DNA of 64,000 bases from UBA11865 sp041570195 (GCA_041570195.1 JBFFWQ010000015.1:1-64000), one strand, 5' to 3'; shown: positions 39,401-48,057, counted from the first letter of the stretch. The notes: generated by a model not told the origin, from the letters alone. Made by a program: numbers and translations.

Positions 39401-40259
39401 CGTAGGCGATCAGACCATCGTCATCTGTACCCAACCAAAGCCAGCCCTCATTGTCTTCGAACAAAGAGTTGATCGGCGGCCATCCTGGACCTTCAAGGAT
39501 ACGGCGCTGGCGCGCGGGCGCGAGCCTATGAAGACTAAAAGACGCTGTCTCTTTCTCGAAACTCAGGAGACCACCCAGAGTGGCGATCCACACTCTGCCC
39601 GAATCGTCGACATTGAGATCGGTCACATAGTTTGTGCCATACGGCAAGTTGAGTGGGTCGATCCGATTCGGATAGAAGCTAAACGTTTCCGTCTGGCGAT
39701 CAAAACGATTGAGGCCGTTTTGCGTGCCAATCCACAGAATACCATCCCGATCCTCCGCAATCGCTTTGACTGTATCGCTGCTGATGCTGGTCACATCTTC
39801 AGGATCATTACGGTAATGGCTGAAACTCTCGGTGTCGCGGTCAAAGCGTTCCAAGCCACCACCCTCCGTACCGATCCAGAGGGTTCCGGATCGATCCTCG
39901 AAGAGGCTCGCGATAGCATTGTCGGCCAGGCTAGTGGGATCGGTCGAATCATGTTTATAAACCTTGAAGCCGTAGCCATCATAACGATTCAGGCCGTCGA
40001 GGGTTCCAAACCACATAAAACCCTGACTATCCTGAAGGATGGCTGTCACTGTGCTTTGCGACAATCCTTGTTCGAGGGCGAGGTGGTCGAACTTGGCGCT
40101 GCCAGCCGGCGCTGGCGGAGGAAAAGCGGCCACTTCGATAGATCGGTCATCCATCAAGTCAGACGGAAACGGCGGGGTTTCGCCGATCGCCGCGCGGCAA
40201 GCAGAAACTACAAGGATCACAATAGAACAAGCAAGCGTCAAAGATAGTCGATTATTCAT
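36426..40259 (-). CDS. Giant two-component sensor kinase with Reg_prop beta-propellers
   Basis: 1277 residues. A lipobox-like VSAC (C21) or signal segment is followed by about 14 Reg_prop repeats of the form SLSxxxVxxIxxDRxGxLWIGT (about 55-700), which build extracellular propellers. Then come a Y_Y_Y domain (about 717-830), one TM helix (about 832-855, WFIGLLLFVVVAAIYGGF), a short coiled coil, a GAF domain (about 905-1050) and a HisKA_3/HATPase kinase. H1069 lies in ARELHDAVTQTIF, the G1 box in VRDNGRGFDPEQG. The layout resembles Bacteroides glycan sensors but with a NarX/DesK-type kinase. It probably senses an extracellular ligand and phosphorylates the NarL-type regulator downstream. Confidence 0.92.
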   Translation of the reverse strand: MNNRLSLTLACSIVILVVSACRAAIGETPPFPSDLMDDRSIEVAAFPPPAPAGSAKFDHLALEQGLSQSTVTAILQDSQGFMWFGTLDGLNRYDGYGFKVYKHDSTDPTSLADNAIASLFEDRSGTLWIGTEGGGLERFDRDTESFSHYRNDPEDVTSISSDTVKAIAEDRDGILWIGTQNGLNRFDRQTETFSFYPNRIDPLNLPYGTNYVTDLNVDDSGRVWIATLGGLLSFEKETASFSLHRLAPARQRRILEGPGWPPINSLFEDNEGWLWLGTDDDGLIAYEPATGRIVYYVEEINNPNSLSHNTIHVVYQDRSGNRWAGTQLGLDLVDPETQKVVRYQHDPLRPESLSDNEIRSLYADEAGVLWIGTRIGGINKLDPYKTKFLHVRSTGDATAGLSHPQVLALFQDDQDYLWIGTGDGLNLLDSQTGLMTHYFHDPDDPLSLSSDYVTSIIQDRAGVLWIGTHAGLNRLNRPRGNFSRVRAEPADPHSLSSDLVNALFEDRAGYLWVGTAGAGLGRRDPANGRFDHYSYVEGDRPPETLGLNNILSFYEDEESSLWIGTMGGLIRFDQTEQTRTYYRHQPADESSLAHDLVNGIHQDQSGRLWLATGGGLDRYNPGTDSFEHITQEDGLPNNMIVGILEDSAGRLWISSNRGLTRYDPETGEIRNYDTSDGLQSFEFNRGANFENQHGEMYFGGINGFNIFQPKDIRDNPYRPPLVVTDMRILNESVPFGPDSELKKPIDQTDQVKLSGQDTVFSFELAALHYGAPDEIQYAYLMEGFDKAWNYLGNRRYATYTNLPPGNYTFRAVGSNSDGVWNEEGLSLAVIVPRPFWQSLWFIGLLLFVVVAAIYGGFRLRSRSLAARTRELEEQVARRTAEIERRRQIAEGLREILVLLNSQRSLEESLHHIVAQAAELTDAEDAVIFRLDTDKEMTIVATNPGGQIRYRPDAELLAITNEWAAEKMFAAELLIVPDLKDYWSGHGSPGLPTQLNHRALLGIPLLVGQEIYGGLIMFYSEERKFSGDDLELGRTFGDQAILAIANDSLRRQAAQTAVASERSRLARELHDAVTQTIFSASLLTETLGPTWETDQDEGRKLLSELRQLTRGALAEMRTLLLELRPSALEESKLPDLLGQLAEAVTGRTGIPVDVHIIETRELPINVRIALYRIAQEALNNVVKHARASQVAITLRDCCDGNGVILTVRDNGRGFDPEQGPAGRLGLGIIRERAAAINAQLSLTSTSDQGTTVKVAWQGDVNTNIEAGIEENSLHAEET

Positions 40260-40521
40260 GACTCAACGGTTACCTTCCTCTAGTGTGCTCCATCCGGCTT
40301 CTATTTTGCAGTGATAAAAGGCAGTTTCGAGCACGAGGAATGTCATGCCGGCCCGAGATCATGGCTTGCTTTCGATCCTCGGCCGGCGCGGATCCACCTT
40401 TTGTGGCGATCGCCCTGGGCATTTTCGATCTGCCGCGCTTGCAGGTACAATCGAAGCGTAATTTATCGATGGCCCGCCTGACTGCGGGAGTCGGCCAGTT
40501 AGTCATAGGATACAACTTTAC

Positions 40522-41292
40522 ATGAGAATCAGGCTCAAACGCCCGAAAGAGATCGCCAAGATGCGCGAGGCCGGCCGGCTGGTGGCTGAATGCTTTGACA
40601 TATTGAAGCAGAGCATTGAGCCCGGCGTACGGCTGAGTGACCTGGATGCGGAAGTTGAGCACTACCTGAAACGTCGCGGCGCCAAGCCGCTGTACAAGGG
40701 CTACACCGGCAGTTCGGCCGGCCACCCGCCTTTTCCGGGCGTGATCTGCGCTTCGGTCAATCAAGAGATTTGCCACGGCATACCTGATGATCGCCTGTTG
40801 AAGGAAGGCGATATCATCGGCATCGACATCGGCTTGCGCTACAAAGGCTGGTGCGGCGATGCTTGCGTGACCTTTGCCATCGGGCAAATCAGTGGTGAGG
40901 CCAGGCGCCTGATGGATATCACGCAGGAGTGCTTGCGGCTGGGCATCGAAGCCGCCCAGCCCGGCGCCTACTTGAATCAGATAGGCGTAGCCATCCAGAA
41001 CTATGCCGAAAGCCAGGGCGTGACCGTAGTCCGTGAATGGGGCGGGCATGGAATCGGCCGTCAGCTCCATGAGGCTCCCTCAGTATCCCACATTCGTCAG
41101 CCGGATCCAGGGCCAAAACTCCGGCCAGGCATGGTCTTCACGATCGAGCCAATGATCAATGCCGGCGCCCACCATTGGCTTTTGCTCGACGATGGCTGGA
41201 CGGTCATCACCTCGGACGGCTCTCTGTCGGCCCAGTTTGAACATACGGTCGCTATCACCGACCATGGCCCCGAAATCTTGACCAAGCCATAA
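40522..41292 (+). CDS. map: Methionine aminopeptidase, type I
   Basis: 256 residues; removes the N-terminal Met from nascent proteins using two metal ions. All five ligands are visible: D102 (IDIGL), D113 (WCGDACVTF), H176 (GGHGIGRQLHE), E209 (FTIEPMI) and E240 (AQFEHTV); H85 (ICHGIP) is the substrate-binding histidine. The ATG at 40522 gives the usual MRIRLKRPKEIAKMREAG start. It stands alone; the 263 nt upstream hold no convincing gene. Confidence 0.95.
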   Translation: MRIRLKRPKEIAKMREAGRLVAECFDILKQSIEPGVRLSDLDAEVEHYLKRRGAKPLYKGYTGSSAGHPPFPGVICASVNQEICHGIPDDRLLKEGDIIGIDIGLRYKGWCGDACVTFAIGQISGEARRLMDITQECLRLGIEAAQPGAYLNQIGVAIQNYAESQGVTVVREWGGHGIGRQLHEAPSVSHIRQPDPGPKLRPGMVFTIEPMINAGAHHWLLLDDGWTVITSDGSLSAQFEHTVAITDHGPEILTKP

Positions 41293-41379
41293 TCACGGAT
41301 ATGCATTGTCAAAGGCGACCAGGCATTCAGCGCTGCGGCGCGCCGCGGGTCGACTGATTAGGCAGCTGGCGGGCCGGTT

Positions 41380-43653
41380 CTAGGGATATATTCGGACCGC
41401 AGTCTCTTGCTCGTCGTCCAAAAGGAGCGGAAATCGCTCGCCGGTCATGAAATCATACAGACCTGTCTCCAGGAAGTCGCCTTCAGCCGGACCAAAACCG
41501 TGATATTGGATGATCAGGTCGCCCGGCTGCCAGTGAGCGGCGACAAAGCCTAGCCCGTCGCCGACCAGAGGTGAAGGAGCATCTGACGCCGGCTGCTCTG
41601 GATAAAGATGCATCAACACTGAAACAGGCGCCTCGGATGGGCCATCGGTTCGCCAGATCGAGGCCCAGACCGAGCCATTGACAAATCCCCCGACCAGTTG
41701 GGCCAGTCCATCGACACTGACCGGCAACGTGACCGGGGCGCCGCCCGATAGCGTATATCTATCGGCCAGGCCGCCTATCCGCTCGACATCGGCCGAGGAG
41801 CCGGACCAATGATAGATCTTGTAACCGCCAGCTTGATTGAGGAATTCCAAGGCCAGATTCTCTGCCAGCGCCGAGTTTAACATTTCGGAGTTATGATCAA
41901 TCGGCACGATATACCAGCCGGACTGGTCGCCGCCAGGCAGAACCCATGATTGGCCGCAATCGAAGTAAACATGGCGCGCGTCGCTCCGGTCCACGTACAG
42001 CTCGGCCGTCGACTCGTCCAGGAGAGGCACGGGGTCCAGGCAGTGAGCGATCCAGGCGCCTTGTTTTTGATTCTGAACTTCATAGATCAGGATGGAATAG
42101 CCAAGGTGATCCAACGGTTCCCGGTCGCGAAACCAGTCGAACAAGTCAGGCTCTTCCGGCGTGGCGCCTTGTAGGTGGTTAACACTGATCGCGTAGCGGC
42201 CGGGGGCCGGGTTGGCCGGTGCGAAGCCGGTGGGCGTTCCCGCCTCGTCAAACAGCGGCGGTGCATCCAGACCGTAGTAAGCCGGATCGCTTGGCCCGAA
42301 GTAGCTGATATATAGCCCGCCGGCCTCGACATCCTGGGCATACTCGGCTAGTTGACCCAAATCCTGACCCCAGTCGATATTGGAATCACCCAGAAAACGA
42401 TACCCTTGCGTCGAACCTCCTACAATTTCGTTGAAATAGGCCAGAAAGTGTGGCATCTGCCGGAACGTACCCAGGGCATAAAAGGTTAGAAGAGCGGCCA
42501 GGAGCCATTGGCTGACACGCTGCCGGCGCCACATCGGACCGGTCATGGCGATGAACAGCCATATGAAGGGCGTCATGGGCAAGATGTGACGGTAGCCGAT
42601 GTTGAGCCGGCTGGCCGAAGCCGCAATGAACAAAGCCCCGACCGGCAGCCAAAGGATCATAGTTCGGCGCCACAAACGTTGCCCGGTGACGTAGATCACG
42701 GCGATAACCAACAGGGCCAAAGTGACGGTCGGAGTCTTCAGTAGATAGGCTAGGCCGAAGTAGCCCCACCAACCCTCGTTGGAACGCTGTCCCAACAGGA
42801 AAGCATAATGGCCCCGTTCAATATGCTCTTGCACCTGGACGAAATTGGACAGAAAGGTGGGCGCCGGCAGGGGAATTGGCATTCCGGCGATCTGATCGAT
42901 TTCAAAACCGTAGGCCGCCCACAGAACAAGGCCGGCTAGGGGAAACCAGGTGAGCCACCTGAGGCCGGGCCGCCACCATGATCCGCGCCAAGATTCACCG
43001 TAGCATAATACCAAGGTGACTGGCAGGACCAATAAGCCGGACAGTTTTGAACTGATAGCCAGCCCCAAGGTTAGACCAGCCAATAGCCAGCGAGCGAGCG
43101 ACGGCCGTCGCCAGTAGTACCAGACGCCGAAGACCGCGCCAAAGTAGGCGGCCGTGGCCACCAGATCGGTCGTGGCCAGAGACGCTGAGGCCAATAGGTT
43201 TGGGGCGAAAGCATACAGAGTCAAAGCGATGATCTGACCCGAATTACCGACCAATAGCTTGGACCAACGGCTCACCAAAGCGCCCAGCAGCAGGCCGGCG
43301 AAGACAATCGGCAACCGGCCCAAAAAGAGCAACCGGCCGACGTAGACTTGGCCAAGCCAGAGGAACTCCTGTACCAGGTCTTCAGGCGACAGCCTGGGCC
43401 ATGAGGGCAGATCGGACACCGGGGGCATGGTGGGTTCGCTGAAGAGGAACGTCCCGATCAACCAGTGGCTCAAAGGAGCATGCTGGCCCTGCAACTCTAG
43501 TTCGTCCGTTTGCCGCAGGACCTGGCTCCGCAGCAAATGCATACCTTCGTCGGCCGTTGGGCTCTTGGCCAGCACGGCTTGTAGGGTCAAGGCGAAGAAG
43601 ATCAGCAGCGCGACGACGCTAATCGCCAATGATCGGTATTCAGAGCGCTCCAT
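41380..43653 (-). CDS. GT39-like membrane glycosyltransferase
   Basis: 757 residues with about ten hydrophobic segments. The first TM (ISVVALLIFFALTLQAVLA) is followed by the catalytic acidic pair D35/E36 in SPTADEGMHLLRSQV, as in PMT/ArnT-type enzymes that use polyprenyl-phosphate sugars. LGLAISSKLSGLLVLPVTLV and the RLNIGYRHILPMTPFIWLF region fit the family. The last 330 residues are a soluble extracytoplasmic domain containing GDSNIDWGQDLGQLAEYAQD and a C-terminal beta-rich part that I cannot assign. It probably glycosylates exported proteins or lipids. Confidence 0.83.
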   Translation of the reverse strand: MERSEYRSLAISVVALLIFFALTLQAVLAKSPTADEGMHLLRSQVLRQTDELELQGQHAPLSHWLIGTFLFSEPTMPPVSDLPSWPRLSPEDLVQEFLWLGQVYVGRLLFLGRLPIVFAGLLLGALVSRWSKLLVGNSGQIIALTLYAFAPNLLASASLATTDLVATAAYFGAVFGVWYYWRRPSLARWLLAGLTLGLAISSKLSGLLVLPVTLVLCYGESWRGSWWRPGLRWLTWFPLAGLVLWAAYGFEIDQIAGMPIPLPAPTFLSNFVQVQEHIERGHYAFLLGQRSNEGWWGYFGLAYLLKTPTVTLALLVIAVIYVTGQRLWRRTMILWLPVGALFIAASASRLNIGYRHILPMTPFIWLFIAMTGPMWRRQRVSQWLLAALLTFYALGTFRQMPHFLAYFNEIVGGSTQGYRFLGDSNIDWGQDLGQLAEYAQDVEAGGLYISYFGPSDPAYYGLDAPPLFDEAGTPTGFAPANPAPGRYAISVNHLQGATPEEPDLFDWFRDREPLDHLGYSILIYEVQNQKQGAWIAHCLDPVPLLDESTAELYVDRSDARHVYFDCGQSWVLPGGDQSGWYIVPIDHNSEMLNSALAENLALEFLNQAGGYKIYHWSGSSADVERIGGLADRYTLSGGAPVTLPVSVDGLAQLVGGFVNGSVWASIWRTDGPSEAPVSVLMHLYPEQPASDAPSPLVGDGLGFVAAHWQPGDLIIQYHGFGPAEGDFLETGLYDFMTGERFPLLLDDEQETAVRIYP

Positions 43654-43715
43654 TTCGACCAGCCGGCTACGCGCGGTTGCGCCTACATGCTCATGGCATC
43701 TTGTAAGGCGGAAGG

Positions 43716-44489
43716 CTAATTAATGGATACTGCAATTTCCGTAGACAAAGTCACCCAAGTGCCGCCGCCGCTATTGCAGGCGTCATATCCATCGAAACAG
43801 ATCATCAGTCGCAAGGTATAATTGCCCGCTTCGGGTATCTTGATATTGTCTTCGTGATTGAGTCCACCCGGCCGAATGGCCGCATTCGGCCCGCCGTAGC
43901 TTTGTTGGAACCAATCGCCCCGGTCGCCGCCGTCTTTGCGCGGCATCACCCCAAGCCGATTATAAGGCACATCGCCACCTGTACTATTGACGATGTTGAA
44001 GTCGAACCAGATCAACCCGCCAACCGAGTAGTTTGAGCGAGGCTGTATGTTGAATGATGTAGCCGTGAGGCCGCGGGCGCTCGGCGGCGCTGGTGGCTCT
44101 GGCACCGGCGTATCGGTCGGCGGGACCGGCACCGGCGTGTTGGTCGGCAACACGACTGGCACCGGCGTGCTGGTCGGCGTTGGCGGCGGCAGTGTATTGG
44201 TTGGCAGCGGCGTGAAAGTAGCCACTGGCGTTGACGTGGCTTCGGGCGTGTTGGTCGGCGTTCTCGTAGGCGGCGGGGTAAAGGTAGCCGGAACTTCGAC
44301 CACCGGCGGCGGCAATTCCGTGCCGCTAACCTCGGCCGTCTCTTGAGCGGCCAACGTTGGCGCCAGCGTCGGATTGACCTCGGCCGACGGCGATAAAGTA
44401 TCTTGCAGAACTAGGATAAAAACGACGGCCAACAGCAAGATCATCAAGGCTGCAAGACCGACCACGACGATCGTCAAAGTTCTATTCAT
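43716..44489 (-). CDS. Anchored extracytoplasmic protein with Pro/Thr linker and beta-sandwich domain
   Basis: 257 residues. A TM anchor (about 5-29) is followed by a 100-residue linker of TPTPT-type repeats (TFTPPPTRTPTNTPEATSTP). The C-terminal domain (about 145-257: NYSVGGLIWFDFNIVNSTGG, IPEAGNYTLRLMICFDGYDA) looks like a CARDB/Ig-like beta-sandwich with two cysteines that may pair. There is no catalytic motif. It lies 62 nt upstream of the GT39 gene on the same strand. A Thr-rich linker next to a mannosyltransferase-type enzyme suggests it could be a substrate for O-glycosylation. Confidence 0.75.
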   Translation of the reverse strand: MNRTLTIVVVGLAALMILLLAVVFILVLQDTLSPSAEVNPTLAPTLAAQETAEVSGTELPPPVVEVPATFTPPPTRTPTNTPEATSTPVATFTPLPTNTLPPPTPTSTPVPVVLPTNTPVPVPPTDTPVPEPPAPPSARGLTATSFNIQPRSNYSVGGLIWFDFNIVNSTGGDVPYNRLGVMPRKDGGDRGDWFQQSYGGPNAAIRPGGLNHEDNIKIPEAGNYTLRLMICFDGYDACNSGGGTWVTLSTEIAVSIN

Positions 44490-44737
44490 GTTTACAGTTC
44501 CTCTAAAGCGCGAGTTGACAGCAAGCCAGCTGCAAATCTCGTGGCAGTGATATTATCCTATCAGCACCACGGCGCAAGCTCAGCCAATCTCTAGGCCGTG
44601 TCTTGAGCCGCCATTCGGCGCCGTCTCTTCCTCCAGGATATAATTGCCGCATTCAAATTGGGGCGACAAGTCATCGTAGCTGAGTATCGTCGCAGCGAGG
44701 ATCAAGCGCATAATGAATCCGATAGAGGATGTCAACC

Positions 44738-45397
44738 ATGTCAGTATACCAGCAAACGAACAAGAATCGTGTTAAACGCCATCCGGAGAGGGGCGTCTAC
44801 GATAAACGTACTGTCTTCCAGATAATCGACGAAGCTTTGATTTGTCACGTCGCGTTCGTGCTGGGAGACCAGCCTTTCGTCATTCCGACGCTCCATGCTC
44901 GACAGGAAGAATCGATCTTGTTGCACGGAGCGAGCTCGAGCCGGCTCATGCGCCATGTCGAAGCCGGCCGGGAGCTCAGCCTGGCGTTCACTTTGGTAGA
45001 CGGACTGGTATTGGCTCGGTCGGCATTTAGTCATTCGGTGAATTATCGCTCGGTGGTTCTCTTCGGCCGGGGCACGAAGATCATCTCGGCGGATGAGAAA
45101 TCGACCGCCCTGGAACGCTTCACGGAACGCGTTATGCCGGGTCGCTGGGCCGATGCGCGTCCGCCGACGGCCGTTGAATTAAAGGCCACCTCCGTGGTAA
45201 CCATTCCAATCGAGTTGGCTTCGGCCAAAATCAGGCAGGGACCGCCAGTTGATGAAGAGGCGGACCTGGATCTGCCCGTCTGGGCCGGCGTCGTGCCCAT
45301 CAGGCAGACCGTTGGCCATCCAGAACCTGATACACATCTTAGAGAAGGTACACCATTGCCCGATTATATCCAGCGCTACGTTCAGAACGGGCGCTGA
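44738..45397 (+). CDS. Pyridoxamine 5'-phosphate oxidase-like flavin-binding protein
   Basis: 219 residues of the split-barrel FMN-binding fold (Nim/PPOX-like). VFQIIDEALICHVAFVLGDQ, PFVIPTLHARQEESILLHGA, SSRLMRHVEAGRELSLAFTL and FSHSVNYRSVVLFGRG follow the usual order in this family, many members of which reduce nitro compounds or bind flavin without a known substrate. I chose the second ATG because AGAGGA lies 8 nt upstream; the ATG at 44729 overlaps that ribosome site. Confidence 0.83.
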   Translation: MSVYQQTNKNRVKRHPERGVYDKRTVFQIIDEALICHVAFVLGDQPFVIPTLHARQEESILLHGASSSRLMRHVEAGRELSLAFTLVDGLVLARSAFSHSVNYRSVVLFGRGTKIISADEKSTALERFTERVMPGRWADARPPTAVELKATSVVTIPIELASAKIRQGPPVDEEADLDLPVWAGVVPIRQTVGHPEPDTHLREGTPLPDYIQRYVQNGR

Positions 45398-45427
45398 GCG
45401 ACCGCTAGGCGCTCAGCCGGCCAGGAA

Positions 45428-45946
45428 ATGCCCGATACGCCGATAGAAATCGACGACCTCGATGCCCGCTACATTGATTGGGCCAGAGACCTATTGTGCA
45501 GGACATGGGGCTCCACCCAGGTCGTCAGCCGCGGACAGATTCACGAGGCGATCAAACTTCCAGGATTGGTGGCCCTGGTTCAAGACCAACCTGTTGGACT
45601 CGCTACTTACCGGATATCGGGCACTGAATGCGAGCTGACCACGATCGACAGCGTCAGGCAAGGCATAGGCGTTGGTTCAGCACTGCTCGAAGCGGTCAAA
45701 GTAGAGGCGCAAAGAGCGCATTGCCGCCGGCTATGGCTCATTACTACCAACGACAATCTGAAGGCGCTGCGTTTCTACCAGCGGCGAGGGTTCACGCTGG
45801 CAGCGCTGCACCGAAACGCCTTGGCCACCTCGCGCCGGCTCAAACCCGACATACCGATGATAGGCGAAGATGGCATTCCACTTCGCGACGAAATCGAGTT
45901 AGAACTGATCCTGGCAGACGGCCGGCAGCTATATAGAACTCAGTAG
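45428..45946 (+). CDS. GNAT-family N-acetyltransferase
   Basis: 172 residues with a clear acetyl-CoA motif A: LTTIDSVRQGIGVGSALLEAV and the following strand RLWLITTNDNLKALRFYQRRGF. The N-terminus (DLDARYIDWARDLLCRTWGS) is the acceptor-side part. The substrate is unknown. It is 30 nt downstream of the flavin-binding gene on the same strand, a likely two-gene unit. Confidence 0.85.
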   Translation: MPDTPIEIDDLDARYIDWARDLLCRTWGSTQVVSRGQIHEAIKLPGLVALVQDQPVGLATYRISGTECELTTIDSVRQGIGVGSALLEAVKVEAQRAHCRRLWLITTNDNLKALRFYQRRGFTLAALHRNALATSRRLKPDIPMIGEDGIPLRDEIELELILADGRQLYRTQ

Positions 45947-45964
45947 GGCTTTCGACAAATGAAA

Positions 45965-45993
45965 GGAGCCGAGACACACAGTGTTCCGGCTCC
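45965..45993. terminator. Hairpin between convergent genes
   Basis: GGAGCCG (45965-45971) pairs with CGGCTCC (45987-45993) around an inner CAC/GTG match. It sits 19 nt after the acetyltransferase, which converges with the thioredoxin gene. There is no T tract, so termination is only possible. Confidence 0.35.
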
Positions 45994-46089
45994 AGAAGCT
46001 TAGAAACGAAGTTGAGGAGGATGCAAGCATAGCTTAGAATCGCCAAGCATCCTTGACGCCTGGCTCATCCATGAGAAACCACCCCTTCA

Positions 46090-46932
46090 CTAAAACAGAA
46101 CTGAAGCCATTTCGCGACGGTAGGCGCCGGTTAGCGGATCTTCATCGCCGAGCAGCTCAAAAACGCCCAGCATCACCTCTCGCACCCGCCCATCGCGATA
46201 ATTCTTGTTGTAACGCAGCACGTCCAGCAGCCCGTCCATTGCTGGAGCGATCTTGCCCTGGCTGAGAAGGCGAGCCGCCTGACGGTATTGGGCCTCAACG
46301 ATGGTAACTTCGGCGTTCTCATCACCATTCTCGGCCACGGTGCATACAAAGTCGGCCACAGGCAGCAGTCGCTCGGCCCGGGCCATGGTCAACACTTCCT
46401 CGCGTAACTCGCCCAGGTAATCGTTGGCCTTGCAACCCTGTCCCTGGCCTATGAGTGCCCGGGCCAGACCCAGTCGCGCTTCCAGATCGGCCGGGTTCTT
46501 CTCCAGCGCCAGTTGGAAAAGCTCGGCGGCTTCGGGCCAGCGGCGCTCGGCAATCATGCGTTCAGCCGATAATGCCTGACCGTCGGCCTCGCCCGGGGCG
46601 ACATCCTTAAGAAACTGGCGTACTTGAGGTTCAGGCTGCGCGCCCACGAACTCGCCAGCCACCTGTCCATCGCGGAAAGCCTTGACGGCCGGGATGCCCT
46701 GGACGCTGTATCGCATGGCCAGGCCCGGGTTGGCATCCACATCAACTTTCGCCAGAACAAAGTTGCTGTCGGGCTCTTCAGCCAGCCGCTCGAGTACCGG
46801 GCCAAGCATCCGGCAGGGTCCACACCAGGCAGCCCAGAAATCAACCACCACCGTCTTCTCGGAAGATTTCTGAATGACATCACGCTCGAATGTCATTTCA
46901 TCAACATCTATGATATTTGCCGTGTGTGCCAT
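46090..46932 (-). CDS. Thioredoxin-domain protein with C-terminal TPR (CnoX/YbbN-like)
   Basis: 280 residues. The thioredoxin domain (1-110) has the active site WCGPC (C37, C40) and the cis-proline loop VQGIPAVKAF. The second half is TPR-like (RWPEAAELFQLALEKNPADL, GLARALIGQGQG), followed by a helical tail typical of YbbN, which acts as a redox-linked holdase working with GroEL. The intact CxxC suggests oxidoreductase activity, unlike E. coli YbbN, which lacks the second cysteine. GAGGAGA precedes the ATG. Confidence 0.9.
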   Translation of the reverse strand: MAHTANIIDVDEMTFERDVIQKSSEKTVVVDFWAAWCGPCRMLGPVLERLAEEPDSNFVLAKVDVDANPGLAMRYSVQGIPAVKAFRDGQVAGEFVGAQPEPQVRQFLKDVAPGEADGQALSAERMIAERRWPEAAELFQLALEKNPADLEARLGLARALIGQGQGCKANDYLGELREEVLTMARAERLLPVADFVCTVAENGDENAEVTIVEAQYRQAARLLSQGKIAPAMDGLLDVLRYNKNYRDGRVREVMLGVFELLGDEDPLTGAYRREMASVLF

Positions 46933-46955
46933 GTAGTTCTCCTCAAGGATTAGCC

Positions 46956-46982
46956 TTCAGCTGCCAGCTTTCAGCTGTCAGC
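46956..46982. repeat. Two TTCAGCTGyCAGC units
   Basis: TTCAGCTGCCAGC (46956-46968) and TTCAGCTGTCAGC (46970-46982) form a 14-bp-period tandem repeat just upstream of the thioredoxin gene. Each contains the palindrome CAGCTG. It may be a small dispersed repeat rather than a binding site. Confidence 0.5.
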
Positions 46983-47121
46983 CTTCAATTTTCACTTCAA
47001 ATCGTAAGCGGTAATATGTTCGCCATCAAATTAGTCCACTGGATTACCGACGAGGGCAGTCTAGCAGTTTTCTGTTAACAATCCGTAAGCAAAATGACGT
47101 TTCTTGGGCTAGAATGGTCGC

Positions 47122-48057
47122 ATGATGCTCGAAACTGAGTCGCTGCTCGATCGTGAGCTCACAGACGAAATTCTGCGCTACCTGAGCGTCTCCGATGGAC
47201 GCCAGCCCGATTTGGCGCTGCTAGACGATCTGGTGGCGGCCTATGTGCGGCACGTGCCCTGGGAGAGCGCATCACGGATCGCGAAGAAGGCACGCGTTAT
47301 GGAGCGGACCGGTGCTGCAGATGAACAACTCATCGCTCGCTGGCCGGCCGAGTTCTGGTTAGGCGCCATCGGCCGGGGAACCGGCGGGACATGTTTTGAG
47401 AGCAACTACGCTTTCTTCGCCTTGCTAACCGCTCTCGGCTTCTCCGGCTATCTAACCATCAACAACATGGATCCTACGATCGGTTGCCACGCGGCCATCG
47501 TCGTTACACTAGACGGCCATGCATGGCTGACTGATGTCGGCCTGCCCCTGTATGTACCTTTGCCCTTGGAATCGGTTCAGGTGACTGAGCGCCAGAGTCC
47601 ATTCCACCGCTACACGGTGCGGCCGTCCGGATCGTGCACTTATAGGATAGAGCGAGACCAACATCCGCAGACCTACTGTTTTACGCTGATCGATCAGCCG
47701 GTAGCCGATTCAACATATCGCGAAGTTTTGACCGGCGATTACGGCCCTGGCGGTCTGTTTCTCGATCGAGTTATCGTGAGCAAGGTGATCGCCGGCCACA
47801 TTTGTCGATTCAACAGCGACGAGCAACCCTATGTTCTAGAGAGATTTGGGCCTAGTCACGCCAGCAGCGTCGGGCGAGCCAATAGAGTCAGACGAGCCGA
47901 CAATGTCAGGCTAAGTGAAAATCCGACCAGCGACGTCAGCCGGTACTTCAACATCGACGAACAGGTGCTCAGGCGGGCGCTTCAGGTTGTTGGAGCCAGC
48001 TCTTCCGGATCAGACGCCGGTGTCGATAGCCCGCAAAGCCACACCGAAGAGGAATAG
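47122..48057 (+). CDS. Arylamine N-acetyltransferase-like protein
   Basis: 311 residues of the NAT fold. The Cys-His-Asp triad is visible: C91 in RGTGGTCFESN, H123 in GCHAAIVV and D138 in WLTDVGLP. NATs transfer acetyl from CoA to arylamines or act in specialised biosynthesis by amide formation. TAGAAT (47110-47115) lies close to ATG-ATG with no ribosome site, so it may be leaderless, the second ATG being 9 nt from the box. The last 48 nt overlap the convergent membrane-protein gene. Confidence 0.8.
   Translation: MMLETESLLDRELTDEILRYLSVSDGRQPDLALLDDLVAAYVRHVPWESASRIAKKARVMERTGAADEQLIARWPAEFWLGAIGRGTGGTCFESNYAFFALLTALGFSGYLTINNMDPTIGCHAAIVVTLDGHAWLTDVGLPLYVPLPLESVQVTERQSPFHRYTVRPSGSCTYRIERDQHPQTYCFTLIDQPVADSTYREVLTGDYGPGGLFLDRVIVSKVIAGHICRFNSDEQPYVLERFGPSHASSVGRANRVRRADNVRLSENPTSDVSRYFNIDEQVLRRALQVVGASSSGSDAGVDSPQSHTEEE

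Noticed and set aside
39324..40247. Open frame of 307 codons antisense to the sensor kinase
   Set aside because: The repeats of the propeller domain create mirrored open frames; no family resemblance and no start signals.
40283..40525. 80-codon plus-strand frame before map
   Set aside because: Composition is unlike neighbouring proteins and there is no ribosome site. It ends inside the start of map and is probably leader DNA.
40270..41070. Open frame of 266 codons antisense to map
   Set aside because: It runs wholly opposite the conserved methionine aminopeptidase, shows no domain, and has no ribosome site; it reflects codon bias of the real gene.
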